A stretch of DNA of 55,607 bases, from assembly GCA_043821115.1 (NCBI GenBank), contig JBDRDD010000026.1:1-55607 (forward strand). The letters run 5' to 3'. The notes beneath the pieces were generated by a model. That model worked only from the letters and a program-made list of their open reading frames with translations, was not told the origin of the DNA and did no database searches. The translations under genes were made by a program, and so were the position numbers. This DNA is from JBDRDD01 sp043821115. Its GTDB lineage: Bacteria > CAYTYR01 > UBA6262 > DAOVJB01. Every line of letters begins with the position of its first letter. Within the stretch, counting starts at the first letter, position 1. Of this stretch, positions 1 through 9,365 are shown in pieces.

Positions 1-1
1 T

Positions 2-3000
2 ATAGATGCCTCCGGTATGGGTTATCCAATGAATACGGGTCCGGGACGTGGAGAAGTCAAGCCCGAAGAAAGCGGATGTGGTGGAGGAGCCGGTGCTGGC
101 GGATTCGGAGGTAATTTTACACGCTACGGAAGGAATCTAAGTGGTGGTAGCGGTTACAACGGATATATCAAGAACCCGAATTCCTTCGGAAGTGGTGGTG
201 GAGGTACAGCAGAATATCCAGCTGGGTCCGGTGGTGGACTCATCAAGCTGAATGTGGCTGGCACTTTAAGGCTAGACGGAATAATCACAGCCAATGGTAA
301 CAATGCGCCTAGTGGTACAGAGCTTGGAAGCAGCGGTGGAGGAGCTGGCGGCAGTATACATATTACGGCAAAAGAACTGGCAGGAAACGGTCTGATAAAT
401 TCAGACGGAGGTAACGGAGGAAATTGGGGTGGAGGAGCCGGTGGAGGGAGGATAGCAATATTTTACGAGACCAATACTTTTGCAGGAGACATAACTGCCT
501 ATGGAGGAATTGGAGCAAGCGGTGATATAGAGGATAACAACGGAGGAGCAGGTACAGTATATATAAAATCCCTGACCGATGAGGGAGAACTGCTCATAGA
601 TAACAATAACATAGTGGGAAGACTTACTACTCCAACTATAAACTCAAACATATTCCACAAGCTGACGGTGAGGAACAAAGCTAGATTTGAGATATTGCCT
701 GCCGTGGATCTCACGGTTACCAATTTAATAATATCGGGTAACGCAGTGGTTTATGATAATGGGAAATTTAATGCTACAGGTCAGGCAGAAATTAGCGAAG
801 GAATTCTGTATGTGCACGAGCCGTTTAATGCCGGCAACATAGTTGTGCATTCAGGCGGTACCATCACACACCAAAAACAGAAAACTGGCTTTGAGATAGT
901 TCTTACCGGCAACATGATCGTTGAGCCAGGCGGTTCAATAGATGTTTCCGGTATGGGATATTCAATGAATCAAGGACCAGGACATGGAGAGGGTTATTCA
1001 GCTTACGGAAGTGGTGCTGGCTATGGTGGAGTCGGTGGTGATCTCCAAATATCCGATACTATAACTCTGCAAGGCGGCACTACTTATGGGTCTGAGACAG
1101 CACCTGTTGACTTAGGAAGCGGGGGAGGAGCACTTGAGGGGCACTACAATAATTTTGTTGGTTATGCTGAAGGAGGTTCTGGTGGTGGAGTCATAAGGAT
1201 ATTTGCTCCTAATTCTCTTGTAAAAATAGATGGATTAATTGTAACGAACGGAGAAAATGGTCCTAATGCAGGAGCGGGTTCCGGTGGAAGTATCTATGTA
1301 ACCTCAAATGAATTTGCCGGAAGTGGCTTAATTACTGCCAATGGAGGAAATGGCGATACCACATATCACTTCGGCAGTGGCGGCGGTGGAGGAAGAATAG
1401 CTATTTATAATAATACCAACACATTTGATGGAATTATAACTGCTGATGGTGGAACTGGGGAAAACAACGGTGCCGCAGGGACTATATATGTAGAGAATAT
1501 GGTTATTGCACACGATGATATTGCTCCGGTGACGCAGTTAACCGTAGAAGGCACAGAATTTGTCAGTGCCGATAACGTTTATACCAATATTCTAACAGAA
1601 TATGCTTTAAGTGTTACTGATGAAGGAGATTCCGCATCAGGTGTTGACTACACAGAATACAGAGTTGACGAAAGCACATGGACGGTTTATGCTTCAACTA
1701 TAACTCTTGCTTTTGAAGGCAGACACAATATAGAGTACAGAAGTGCTGATGTGGCTGGGAATGTTGAGGAAATCAAATTAAATACTTATTATGTTGATGA
1801 TACTCTGCCACAGACGGAGTCTTCAATTGATGGCCCACAGTTCAATGTAGATCTTACAACATATATTACAAGCTACTCAACTGTTACCTTGGCGGGTGTT
1901 GATCCTGAATCTAACCTGGTATCCTCTGGAATAAAAGAGATACAGTATAAGATAGGGGATTCTGAGTGGAATATATCGGTAAGCTCTGCTGCTGTAAATA
2001 TTTCAGATCTTACTGAAGGTAATCAGAAAATATACTACTATTCCAAAGATAATGTTGATAATCAGGAAGAAGAACATATATTGGATGTATTTGTAGATAA
2101 TACTGCTCCAACCACCCTTTTAAGCTTAGTCGGAGGGCAGTATGTGGTGGATAATATAATTCATATAGATGCGGATACAGTACTTATGCTTACTTCTGAG
2201 GATTTTGCATCAGGGGTAAAGGAAATACAATACAGGCTGGACGGCGGTGACTACCAGGTATATGCATCAAGTATACCGGTAACAGCTGAGGGGGAGCATA
2301 TAGTAGAGTTCTATACAACCGATAATGTTGGCAATGAAGAGATCCTGAAGGGCATTACTGTTACGCTTGATAACACAGCTCCTTCAAGCAGTCTCTTGAT
2401 AGGCATACCTGTTCACACAGTTGCTGATAAGACGTATGTCAATGTAGATACCCTGTTCAGCATAACATCTGCTGATAGTATTTCCGGCGTTAAGGAGATA
2501 AATTACAGGTTTGACGAGACCAGCTGGATTCCTGTAGCTAATTCATCAGCCACATTTACCAGTGTGTCATTGGTTGACGGGGAGCATAGTTTAGAATACT
2601 ATGCGCTGGATAATCTTGACAATCAGGAAGACACAAAGAGTTCGGTTGTATATGTTGATAACACTCCTCCTGAGACACAGCTTAGTGTTGATGGCGAGCA
2701 GTTTGATGTTGGTGGGGATATATATATTACCTCATTGACCGAGCTAGTCCTAAGTGCAACTGATTTGGGTGTAGGAGTAAAGGATACATTGTACAGGTTG
2801 GATTCCGGTGCCTATCAGGCATATATATCAAGCATAACAATAGCCGACGAGGGACAGCATATAGTGGAGTACTATTCACTTGATAATCTGTCCAATCAAG
2901 AAGCTGCTAAATCCTTCACAGTATATATAGATAATACACCTCCTGAGACCACACTGGCTCTGGAAGGTTCGCAATATATAAATGGGGATAATACATATAT

Positions 3001-4669
3001 TACTTCATTCTCTAGTGTTAAACTGACTGCTGTGGATCCTGAGGTAAACGGCGCGGCAAGCGGGGTCAAGGAAACACAATATCAGGTGGATATAAGCTCA
3101 TGGACCTCCTATGGAGGAGAATTCAATATACCCGCTGAAGGAGTGCATAATGTCGAATATTACAGTAAAGATAACCTTAACAATACAGAAGACATTAAGA
3201 ATAAGGAACTTCATGTTGATAACACCGCTCCGCTAAGCAGTCTTACTATAGATGGGCCACAGGTGACGGAAGGGGATACTACATACGTGAGTGCGTATTC
3301 TACATTTACGTTCACAGCAAATGATGTAATGAGCAGCGGAGTTGCTTCGGGGTTAGGTTCCATAGCATATTATGTGGATAGCGGAACATGGGCAAGTATA
3401 GCACTTTCTACTTATACACTATCTGGCATGCTCGAAGACGGTGAGCATACACTTACATATAAATCAATTGATAATGTGGATAACGAGGAAGCCGAGAAGA
3501 GCTATACGGCTACATTCGATGGAACAAAACCGGAAGTGGTCTCAACATATCCTCTAAACGATGCGTATGTAAAGGCAAAAGATGCAACTCCTGTTGAAAT
3601 AGTCTTCACAGAGCCTGTATTTAGTGAGAGCTGGATAGATGACATAGTAATTGATGAGGCTTATGTGGACAAGGTAAAAGACAAGGATGAAGGTATCAAA
3701 GATTATACTGTTTCCTATGATTCCGCAACCTATACGCTTTCGATAGGCGGCGAACTTAAGAGCGGAATTGAGTATACAATTACACTGAGTAATAATATAA
3801 GGGACAGGGTAGAAAACAAGCTGGATGAATACAGCTTTAGCTTTAGGACGCTTATGGATAAGGATAAAGGCGGAAAAGTGAAGAATACAGCCCTGGGCAT
3901 TGCATTGGATATACCGCCAAATGCCCTTCCTGAAGATGCTTATTTTGATATGAATGTTGTAGAGGACAATACAGTATACAGTATTCCCAAACCTCTTAAG
4001 CCTATTATGGACAACAAGGTATTCCAGATTCTTGCCATAAGTGAGAATGCCGATATAATCACCAGGGAAATGTTAAAGCAAATCAAGGTGACCATAGACT
4101 TCTCCTTGTATGCAAATGACGATGTGGATATGATGCAGCTTGTTGATATTGAGACCCTTGGGGTATACAGAACAAAAGGCTCACATGAAGTAGCGGTTGA
4201 GCTGGCGAATCCGCAGAAGGCTCCATCGGAATTAGGGCTTGATAAAGTAACTCCAAAGGCATTGACATCAACTCCTGTCACAGAGCAGGATACAACGATT
4301 GCTGCCGAAACCGTAGAGTTAGGAAGATTCTATCTTGTAGGGTTTAAGGCGCCTGATGGATCATTGCAGGATCTCTGCAGTTATCCTAACCCGTTTGAGG
4401 CAGGGAAAGAAAACGCAACCATACAGTATTATCTTGAAGAAGACAGCAGTGTTGATATAGCTATATATGACCTCGTTGGTAATCTGGTCAAGACGTTCGA
4501 GTTCGCTGAAGGAGATACAGGTGCCGCGACCGGCATGAACATGGTCACATGGGATGGAAAGAACGGCGTGGGCGATGTGGTCGCAAACGGCGGATATATA
4601 GTTCAGGCTATTATGAAAAAAGGCGATTCGAAGGTTGTTAAACGCTGGAAAATACTCGTTATAAAATAA
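2..4669 (+). CDS. giant repeat-built surface protein, 5'-truncated by the window edge
   Basis: The reading frame is open to the window edge, so the true start lies upstream. From the edge: a glycine-rich module (to about nt 560), a beta-type linker, a second homologous glycine-rich module (about nt 935-1500; both begin with a D-[AV]-S-G-M-G-Y motif), then seven OmpL47/Ig-like repeats of about 95 residues, recognisable by a D-N-T-[AP]-P motif at each repeat start and a Y-x-[SA]-x-D-x-x-x-N-x-E core. Next comes a Big_5-like Ig domain (about nt 3520-3850), a linker, and a C-terminal FlgD/T9SS-sorting-like Ig domain (about nt 4360-4666) with the Y-P-N-P-F motif. This C-terminus is nearly identical to that of the paralogue at 6104-9352. 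The inferred role is a secreted or surface adhesin; the export route is not shown. The gene for a PorV-like protein follows by 13 nt. Confidence 0.85.
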   Translation: MDASGMGYPMNTGPGRGEVKPEESGCGGGAGAGGFGGNFTRYGRNLSGGSGYNGYIKNPNSFGSGGGGTAEYPAGSGGGLIKLNVAGTLRLDGIITANGNNAPSGTELGSSGGGAGGSIHITAKELAGNGLINSDGGNGGNWGGGAGGGRIAIFYETNTFAGDITAYGGIGASGDIEDNNGGAGTVYIKSLTDEGELLIDNNNIVGRLTTPTINSNIFHKLTVRNKARFEILPAVDLTVTNLIISGNAVVYDNGKFNATGQAEISEGILYVHEPFNAGNIVVHSGGTITHQKQKTGFEIVLTGNMIVEPGGSIDVSGMGYSMNQGPGHGEGYSAYGSGAGYGGVGGDLQISDTITLQGGTTYGSETAPVDLGSGGGALEGHYNNFVGYAEGGSGGGVIRIFAPNSLVKIDGLIVTNGENGPNAGAGSGGSIYVTSNEFAGSGLITANGGNGDTTYHFGSGGGGGRIAIYNNTNTFDGIITADGGTGENNGAAGTIYVENMVIAHDDIAPVTQLTVEGTEFVSADNVYTNILTEYALSVTDEGDSASGVDYTEYRVDESTWTVYASTITLAFEGRHNIEYRSADVAGNVEEIKLNTYYVDDTLPQTESSIDGPQFNVDLTTYITSYSTVTLAGVDPESNLVSSGIKEIQYKIGDSEWNISVSSAAVNISDLTEGNQKIYYYSKDNVDNQEEEHILDVFVDNTAPTTLLSLVGGQYVVDNIIHIDADTVLMLTSEDFASGVKEIQYRLDGGDYQVYASSIPVTAEGEHIVEFYTTDNVGNEEILKGITVTLDNTAPSSSLLIGIPVHTVADKTYVNVDTLFSITSADSISGVKEINYRFDETSWIPVANSSATFTSVSLVDGEHSLEYYALDNLDNQEDTKSSVVYVDNTPPETQLSVDGEQFDVGGDIYITSLTELVLSATDLGVGVKDTLYRLDSGAYQAYISSITIADEGQHIVEYYSLDNLSNQEAAKSFTVYIDNTPPETTLALEGSQYINGDNTYITSFSSVKLTAVDPEVNGAASGVKETQYQVDISSWTSYGGEFNIPAEGVHNVEYYSKDNLNNTEDIKNKELHVDNTAPLSSLTIDGPQVTEGDTTYVSAYSTFTFTANDVMSSGVASGLGSIAYYVDSGTWASIALSTYTLSGMLEDGEHTLTYKSIDNVDNEEAEKSYTATFDGTKPEVVSTYPLNDAYVKAKDATPVEIVFTEPVFSESWIDDIVIDEAYVDKVKDKDEGIKDYTVSYDSATYTLSIGGELKSGIEYTITLSNNIRDRVENKLDEYSFSFRTLMDKDKGGKVKNTALGIALDIPPNALPEDAYFDMNVVEDNTVYSIPKPLKPIMDNKVFQILAISENADIITREMLKQIKVTIDFSLYANDDVDMMQLVDIETLGVYRTKGSHEVAVELANPQKAPSELGLDKVTPKALTSTPVTEQDTTIAAETVELGRFYLVGFKAPDGSLQDLCSYPNPFEAGKENATIQYYLEEDSSVDIAIYDLVGNLVKTFEFAEGDTGAATGMNMVTWDGKNGVGDVVANGGYIVQAIMKKGDSKVVKRWKILVIK

Positions 4670-4682
4670 AGAGGTGTATCCG

Positions 4683-5663
4683 ATGAAAAAAAGATTAATT
4701 AAAAAGACTCTGATCATAAGTGCTGTTGCGATGATTGTTTCTCTATTTGCCGTGTCATCCGTGTTCGCGGCATTAGACTGGGGGCATGCAAGGGAAGACG
4801 GCGGACAGGCAGGCAGTTATCTTGCCTGGGGAGCAGGGGCAAGGTCGCTTGGCATGGGAAAAGCCTATGTTGGGCTTAGCGATGATGCAAGCTCTGTTTA
4901 CTGGAATGCCGCGGGTATGACCCAGGTAGAGAGCAGGGAAATGACAGCTCTTTACTCTGTCTTGTGGGAGAAGACCAACTACAGTTTCTTATCCTATACC
5001 CAACCGCTGGTTGTAAAGAATAGGAATTATGGGAATATAGGAATAGCTATGGTAAATTTAAGTTCTACAGGATTTGATAAGAGGGATATATATAACAACG
5101 AGCAGGGAACAGCCGGGTTAAGCGAGATGGCGGGTATTGTTTCATATGCTAAGAAGCTTACTAAGGAAATTTCTGCAGGGGCAAGCGTTAAGGTAGCAAG
5201 CCAGCGCATAGACACCTATTCTGATACAGGCTACGGTTTGGATCTAGGGCTGTTGTATAAAGCCAGGAGCCAAAGCAGACTTCTTAAGCCATTAACAGTT
5301 GGACTGTCTGTTCAGAATCTCATAGCTCCCCAGATAAAGCTGAAATCAGAAACGGATACATTCCCAAGAGCAGTAAGGGCAGGCTTAGCATATAGATTCT
5401 TCAATCAAAGCCTCATCACTGCAATTGATGCGGACAAGACCGAGAACCGCTCTGTTAAAATGCACTACGGTGTTGAATTCAGCCCAAATGAACTTCTTGC
5501 TATAAGAGCCGGTCTGGATGAGACGGAGATTACCGCCGGATTCGGGGTGAATGTTGCGGGATTTGGTCTTGATTATGCCTTCAGTTATCATGATGCATGG
5601 AAAGGGCATGAAGACCTCGGCAATTCTCACCGCTTCGGCATGACATACAACTGGGGTAAATAA
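4683..5663 (+). CDS. PorV/PorQ-family outer-membrane protein
   Basis: 326 residues with a Sec signal peptide (MKKRLIKK basic start, hydrophobic core, A-x-A cleavage near residue 24). The mature N-terminus carries the family motif G-A-G-A-R-S-L-G-M-G-K-A-Y-V followed by D-D-A-S-S-V-Y-W-N-A-A-G, typical of PorV/UPF0164-like beta-barrels; alternating amphipathic strands run to the C-terminus. ATG 4683 is chosen over the in-frame GTG at 4674 because AAAGAGGTG lies 6 nt upstream of it. PorV is the outer-membrane shuttle of type IX secretion in Bacteroidetes. Here the gene sits directly behind a large protein with a FlgD-like C-terminus, so a dedicated export or anchoring partner is plausible. No other T9SS gene is visible in the window, so the system assignment is inference. 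A paralogue lies at 9366-10331. Confidence 0.85.
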   Translation: MKKRLIKKTLIISAVAMIVSLFAVSSVFAALDWGHAREDGGQAGSYLAWGAGARSLGMGKAYVGLSDDASSVYWNAAGMTQVESREMTALYSVLWEKTNYSFLSYTQPLVVKNRNYGNIGIAMVNLSSTGFDKRDIYNNEQGTAGLSEMAGIVSYAKKLTKEISAGASVKVASQRIDTYSDTGYGLDLGLLYKARSQSRLLKPLTVGLSVQNLIAPQIKLKSETDTFPRAVRAGLAYRFFNQSLITAIDADKTENRSVKMHYGVEFSPNELLAIRAGLDETEITAGFGVNVAGFGLDYAFSYHDAWKGHEDLGNSHRFGMTYNWGK

Positions 5664-5687
5664 AAGTAGAATTAGATATATAATATA

Positions 5688-5718
5688 AATTATCACCTAG
5701 ATATTACTGGTGGTAATT
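5688..5718 (+). terminator. hairpin after first PorV-like gene
   Basis: AATTATCACC pairs with GGTGGTAATT (one G-U) across an 11-nt loop. The T-run after it is weak (TCTATTTACC). An equivalent, better terminator follows the second PorV-like gene at 10359, and a remnant of its right arm survives upstream of mtnP. Confidence 0.6.
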
Positions 5719-5737
5719 CTATTTACCTTTTCAAGTA

Positions 5738-5847
5738 TTTTCTGGTATAATATATATAGCAGATATATTTTTATATGCAACGAGAAGGCAATGGAGAAGG
5801 TCACAATAGGATTATTGGCGGCAGCAGGGATCCCAAAATATTTCTAA
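5738..5847 (+). pseudogene. decayed promoter and 5' end of an mtnP copy
   Basis: A TGGTATAAT extended -10 box (5743-5751), an AT-rich leader and an ATG at 5791 give the start MEKVTIGLLAAAG, then a stop at 5845-5847 after 18 codons. The intact mtnP at 12533 begins MEKVRIGVIGGSG behind an equally arranged TATAAT leader; the two stretches align from about 40 nt upstream of the -10 to about codon 14. The later TAA and the loss of the strong GGAGG site of the intact copy indicate decay. It is best read as the right breakpoint of a tandem duplication of the surface-protein cassette. It could in principle be translated as an 18-residue peptide, but nothing supports a function. Confidence 0.65.
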
Positions 5848-5854
5848 ATTTCCC

Positions 5855-5883
5855 TTGACAAGGTTTATGGGTTATGGTAATGT
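5855..5883 (+). promoter_or_regulatory. sigma70-type promoter upstream of the c-di-GMP riboswitch
   Basis: TTGACA at 5855-5860 and TAATGT at 5878-5883 with 17-nt spacing. Transcription from here would start about 40 nt before the riboswitch aptamer. The -10 is only moderate. Confidence 0.5.
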
Positions 5884-5926
5884 GATAGTAGCTAATCGTA
5901 TAATGTCGTATAGAACAATATAACAA

Positions 5927-5994
5927 GGTAAGGGCAAACTACGAGAAATCGCAGGACGCAAAGCCACGGAGCTTACATAGCAAGCCGGGTTGCC
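5927..5994 (+). promoter_or_regulatory. c-di-GMP-I (GEMM) riboswitch aptamer
   Basis: The order of elements matches the GEMM-I aptamer: AGGGCAAAC, a short hairpin CGA-GAAA-TCG with the GAAA tetraloop, the hallmark GGACGCAAAGCC at 5953-5964, a second helix region, and GCCGGGTTGCC at 5984-5994. The closing helix P1 can form between GGTAA (5927-5931) and TTGCC (5990-5994, one G-U). It lies in the leader of the surface protein at 6104. Class I aptamers bind cyclic di-GMP; a close variant binds 3',3'-cGAMP, and the sequence alone does not settle which is bound here. The 3' strand of P1 is also part of the terminator stem, so ligand binding should favour read-through (an ON switch). Confidence 0.88.
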
Positions 5995-6020
5995 AAGCGT
6001 ATGGTAACCTGGCTTTTTTA
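5983..6020 (+). terminator. riboswitch-controlled intrinsic terminator
   Basis: AGCCGGGTTGCC (5983-5994) pairs with GGTAACCTGGCT (6003-6014; G-U wobbles) and is followed by TTTTTT. The left arm overlaps the 3' strand of riboswitch helix P1, so aptamer closure and terminator formation exclude each other. Confidence 0.85.
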
Positions 6021-6103
6021 TTTAAGCCTATATTTAAGGATAATAGTATATTTTATAATAGCTTATATTACCATAAAGGAATTGGATGAATTGGGAGGGG
6101 AAG

Positions 6104-9100
6104 ATGAAGAAGTATATAAAACCTTTAATTACATTAGCTATATTAATGGGGGTATTTTTTAATGGCTATGTGATTTGCGAAGCATTAGGTCCTCCGGATG
6201 AGACACCCCCTGTGACAACACTTTCCTTGGACGGAATATCCTTTGAGGCAGATGATGTTATTTATACAAACTTAAATACTAAATATGTGCTCAATGCAAC
6301 TGATGTTGGCTTAGGTGTTGATTACACGCAGTACAGGATAGACCAGGGGGCTTGGGAGGTATATACCTCAAGTGTCACTTTTGTCACCTCAGGCATACAC
6401 GTTCTTGATTACATGAGTGTTGATAGGGCGGGCAATGAGGAACAAATAAAGAGCGCGACATATCATGTTGATTCAAAAGCCCCGCAGGCAGTGCTTAGTA
6501 TAGAAGGTCCACAGTTTAATGATGGGGGCCTTACATATATTACAAGCGCATCCACCATTACTTTTACCTCAACAGATACAGCGGATAACGGGGTCGCGTC
6601 CGGTGTGAGTTCTGTTAAGTACAGGATAGACAGCTCTGACTGGGTGATTTCCGCAGGCAGTGCAGTAGATATTACTCCAGCAGGGCTTTCCGCGGGGATC
6701 CACCAGCTCGAATATTTATCCACGGATAATGTAAATAATGAAGAAGGGTCCCAGACTTTTGATTTCTACCTTGATGACAGCGCTCCGGAAACAAACATTG
6801 TTCTGACCGGGACACAGACCGAGATTGACGGCAAGATATATATTACACCCCAGACCGAAATAACCCTTGATGCAACTGATGGCGGAGACAATCCCACAGG
6901 TGTTGATTACACGCAGTACAGGATAGACCAGGGACCTTGGGTGGTATATACGTCAAGCATCAGCTTTCCCGTCTCAGGCATACACGTTCTTGATTACATG
7001 AGTGTTGATAAGGTCGGTAATGAAGGGGAAATAAAGAGCGTGACATATCATGTTGATTCAAAAGCCCCGCAGACAGACCTTGTCATAGACGGAGGCACTG
7101 CATTTACCAGAGATGATATCACATATATTAACGCGGGCTCCATCCGGTTAACCTCAACAGATGAGGAGGATAACGGGGTCGCGTCCGGAGTGAATTCTAT
7201 TAAATACAAGATAGACGATTCTGACTGGGTGACTTCCCAGGCCAGTACAGTAGAAATCAGTATTGCAAGCCTTTCTGAGGGAATCCACCAGCTAGTATAT
7301 CTATCCACGGATAACGTCGGGAACGAAGAAGAATCCCAGACTTTTGATTTCTACCTTGATGACAGCGCTCCGGAAACAAACATCGTTTTAACAGGGACAC
7401 AGACCGAGATTGACGGCAAGACATATATTACACCCCAGACCGAAATAACCCTTGATTCAAGCGACCAGGGAAGCAGCGTACAGCAGATACTTTACAGTAT
7501 AGACTCCGGGGCTTACGCTGTTTATACTTCAACGCTCACCATATCAAATGAAGGTGAGCATGAGATAGGCTATTACGGTATAGACAATATTGGTAACCAG
7601 GAAGTACCAAAGACCGCCACTGTATATGTTGACACTACAGCTCCTGAAACTCTCATGCTAGTTGACGAAAGTAGTAATATTGCCGAATTTGAAGGAAAGA
7701 AATATATAAGTCACAGGTCTGCCATTACATTTTCAGCAGAGGACCCCCTGATCGTTAATGGCCTCCCAAGCGGCGTCAAAGAGACTTCATACAGGATAAA
7801 TGACGGAGCCTGGGCTGTTTTTAGTACCGGTTTTGGGATAAATGATGAAGGGGAGAACAATATCAGCTATTTCAGTGAAGATAACATGGGCAATATTGAA
7901 ACTGTCAATGCAGATACAGTATGTGTGGACAAAACAGCACCGCTAAGCAGCCTTACTGTAGAAGGTATACAGTTGATAGAGGGGGATGTAACATATATCA
8001 GTACGCAATCGACTTTCACTATAACCGCAACTGATGTTTTAAGCGGCGGCGTGGCATCAGGGGTGCAGACAATATCCTACCGTATTGATGATGGTCAGTG
8101 GGCTAATATTCATGCTCCTTCATATGGCACTTCATCGTCAGCACATACACTAACGTTCGATATTAATGACGGGCAACATACTATAGAGTATAAATCAACA
8201 GATAGAGTAGGAAATGCAGAAGAAAAGAGCTACAGCGCTTTCTTTGACGGGACAAGACCCGAGGTTTCAAATACATCTCCTGCAGATGGCGGTTTCGTGA
8301 AGCATGACGAGATAAACGCGCTAAGTGTAACCTTCAGTGAACCGGTATCAAGTGCAAACGGATGGAAAAATGATATAAGGGTAGAGGAAACAGAGAGCGG
8401 GGAACTAGCGCAGTATGATATAAGCTATGATTCCGTGACATACACTGCTAACATCAGCGGGTATCTTAAGAACAGCAGGCAGTACACGGTTATAGCCAAG
8501 AGCGGTATAAGGGACAAGGTTGGGAACTCCCTGGAGGAGGATTCATTCTCCTTCAGGACTCTCATGGATGCTTCGAAGGGCGGCACTATTTACGATGAAG
8601 TAACAGGCATTCTCATAGAGGTCCCGCCTGACAGTCTGCCGTGTGACGGATATTTTGACATAAGGATAGTGACCCTGGATGAGAGTTTGGAACAGCAGCC
8701 AAAGCCCAAGTTCTGGCTTCTTGGAACAGACAAGGCCTATCAGATAATCTTCTATAATGCGAACGGCGAGGTAGTCACTGAGAAAACAAGCAAACCTTTC
8801 AAAGTGACTTTCAGCCTGGACCATGAACTCCTGCAGACAGATGATGAAGAGGTCAGCCTCTGGACCATTGAGCTCTACCAGATATACGGCACACAGGGAA
8901 CCCTTCTTGTATCATATGGAAGAGCTTCAGCCAATAATAAAGCTAAACAAGATAAGTCAATAAATCTCATTGACAGGACCCTGACTGTTGAAATGTCAGG
9001 GTTTGGTTACTTCAACCTTGCCGGTTTCAGGGCTCCGGATGACTCATTGCAGGATCTTTGCAGTTACCCGAATCCGTTTGAGGCAGGCAAGCAAAGTTCT

Positions 9101-9352
9101 ACAATACAATATTATCTTGAAGAGGACAGCAGTGTTGATATAGCTATATATGACCTCGTTGGAAACCTGGTCAGGACATTTGAATTCGCCGAGGGAGATG
9201 CAGGCGCCGCTACAGGGATGAACACGGTCTCGTGGGATGGTAAGAACGGCGTGGGTGATCTTGTGGCAAACGGCGGATATATACTTCAGGCTATTATGGA
9301 AAAAGGCGGTTCCAAGGTTGCCAAGCGCTGGAAAATACTCGTTATAGAGTAA
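6104..9352 (+). CDS. giant OmpL47-repeat surface protein under riboswitch control
   Basis: 1082 residues. The start is ATG 6104, with GGGAGGGG 3 nt upstream and an immediate Sec signal peptide; the in-frame ATG at 6086 would bury the signal and has a poorer site. After the signal come seven Ig-like OmpL47 repeats of about 95 residues marked by [KST]-[AP]-P-x-[TA] junctions, a Big_5-like domain starting near T-R-P-E-V (about nt 8260), a linker, and a FlgD-like C-terminal domain with Y-P-N-P-F and a K-R-W-K-I-L-V-I end. It lacks the glycine-rich modules of the paralogue at 2-4669. Two of the repeats are recent copies of each other. A large secreted or surface-exposed adhesin is the likely role. 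Its leader holds a c-di-GMP riboswitch, which fits biofilm or attachment control. A PorV-like gene follows by 13 nt. Confidence 0.87.
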   Translation: MKKYIKPLITLAILMGVFFNGYVICEALGPPDETPPVTTLSLDGISFEADDVIYTNLNTKYVLNATDVGLGVDYTQYRIDQGAWEVYTSSVTFVTSGIHVLDYMSVDRAGNEEQIKSATYHVDSKAPQAVLSIEGPQFNDGGLTYITSASTITFTSTDTADNGVASGVSSVKYRIDSSDWVISAGSAVDITPAGLSAGIHQLEYLSTDNVNNEEGSQTFDFYLDDSAPETNIVLTGTQTEIDGKIYITPQTEITLDATDGGDNPTGVDYTQYRIDQGPWVVYTSSISFPVSGIHVLDYMSVDKVGNEGEIKSVTYHVDSKAPQTDLVIDGGTAFTRDDITYINAGSIRLTSTDEEDNGVASGVNSIKYKIDDSDWVTSQASTVEISIASLSEGIHQLVYLSTDNVGNEEESQTFDFYLDDSAPETNIVLTGTQTEIDGKTYITPQTEITLDSSDQGSSVQQILYSIDSGAYAVYTSTLTISNEGEHEIGYYGIDNIGNQEVPKTATVYVDTTAPETLMLVDESSNIAEFEGKKYISHRSAITFSAEDPLIVNGLPSGVKETSYRINDGAWAVFSTGFGINDEGENNISYFSEDNMGNIETVNADTVCVDKTAPLSSLTVEGIQLIEGDVTYISTQSTFTITATDVLSGGVASGVQTISYRIDDGQWANIHAPSYGTSSSAHTLTFDINDGQHTIEYKSTDRVGNAEEKSYSAFFDGTRPEVSNTSPADGGFVKHDEINALSVTFSEPVSSANGWKNDIRVEETESGELAQYDISYDSVTYTANISGYLKNSRQYTVIAKSGIRDKVGNSLEEDSFSFRTLMDASKGGTIYDEVTGILIEVPPDSLPCDGYFDIRIVTLDESLEQQPKPKFWLLGTDKAYQIIFYNANGEVVTEKTSKPFKVTFSLDHELLQTDDEEVSLWTIELYQIYGTQGTLLVSYGRASANNKAKQDKSINLIDRTLTVEMSGFGYFNLAGFRAPDDSLQDLCSYPNPFEAGKQSSTIQYYLEEDSSVDIAIYDLVGNLVRTFEFAEGDAGAATGMNTVSWDGKNGVGDLVANGGYILQAIMEKGGSKVAKRWKILVIE
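6314..7457 (+). repeat. 585-bp in-frame tandem duplication inside the surface protein gene
   Basis: Segments 6314-6872 and 6899-7457 align with a constant 585-nt offset (195 codons, two OmpL47 repeats). Checked anchors: GGTGTTGATTACACGCAGTA at 6314 and 6899, GCATACACGTTCTTGATTAC at 6393 and 6978, TCAAAAGCCCCGCAG at 6473 and 7058, CCCAGACTTTTGATTTCTAC at 6750 and 7335. Anchors are identical while stretches between them have diverged, so the event is fairly recent and the length is prone to change. Confidence 0.85.
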
Positions 9353-9365
9353 GGGAGAGAATCTT

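Noticed and set aside
6086..6104. Alternative upstream ATG for the second giant surface protein
   Set aside because: It would place six extra residues with acidic charge before the signal peptide and has a weaker ribosome site than ATG 6104.
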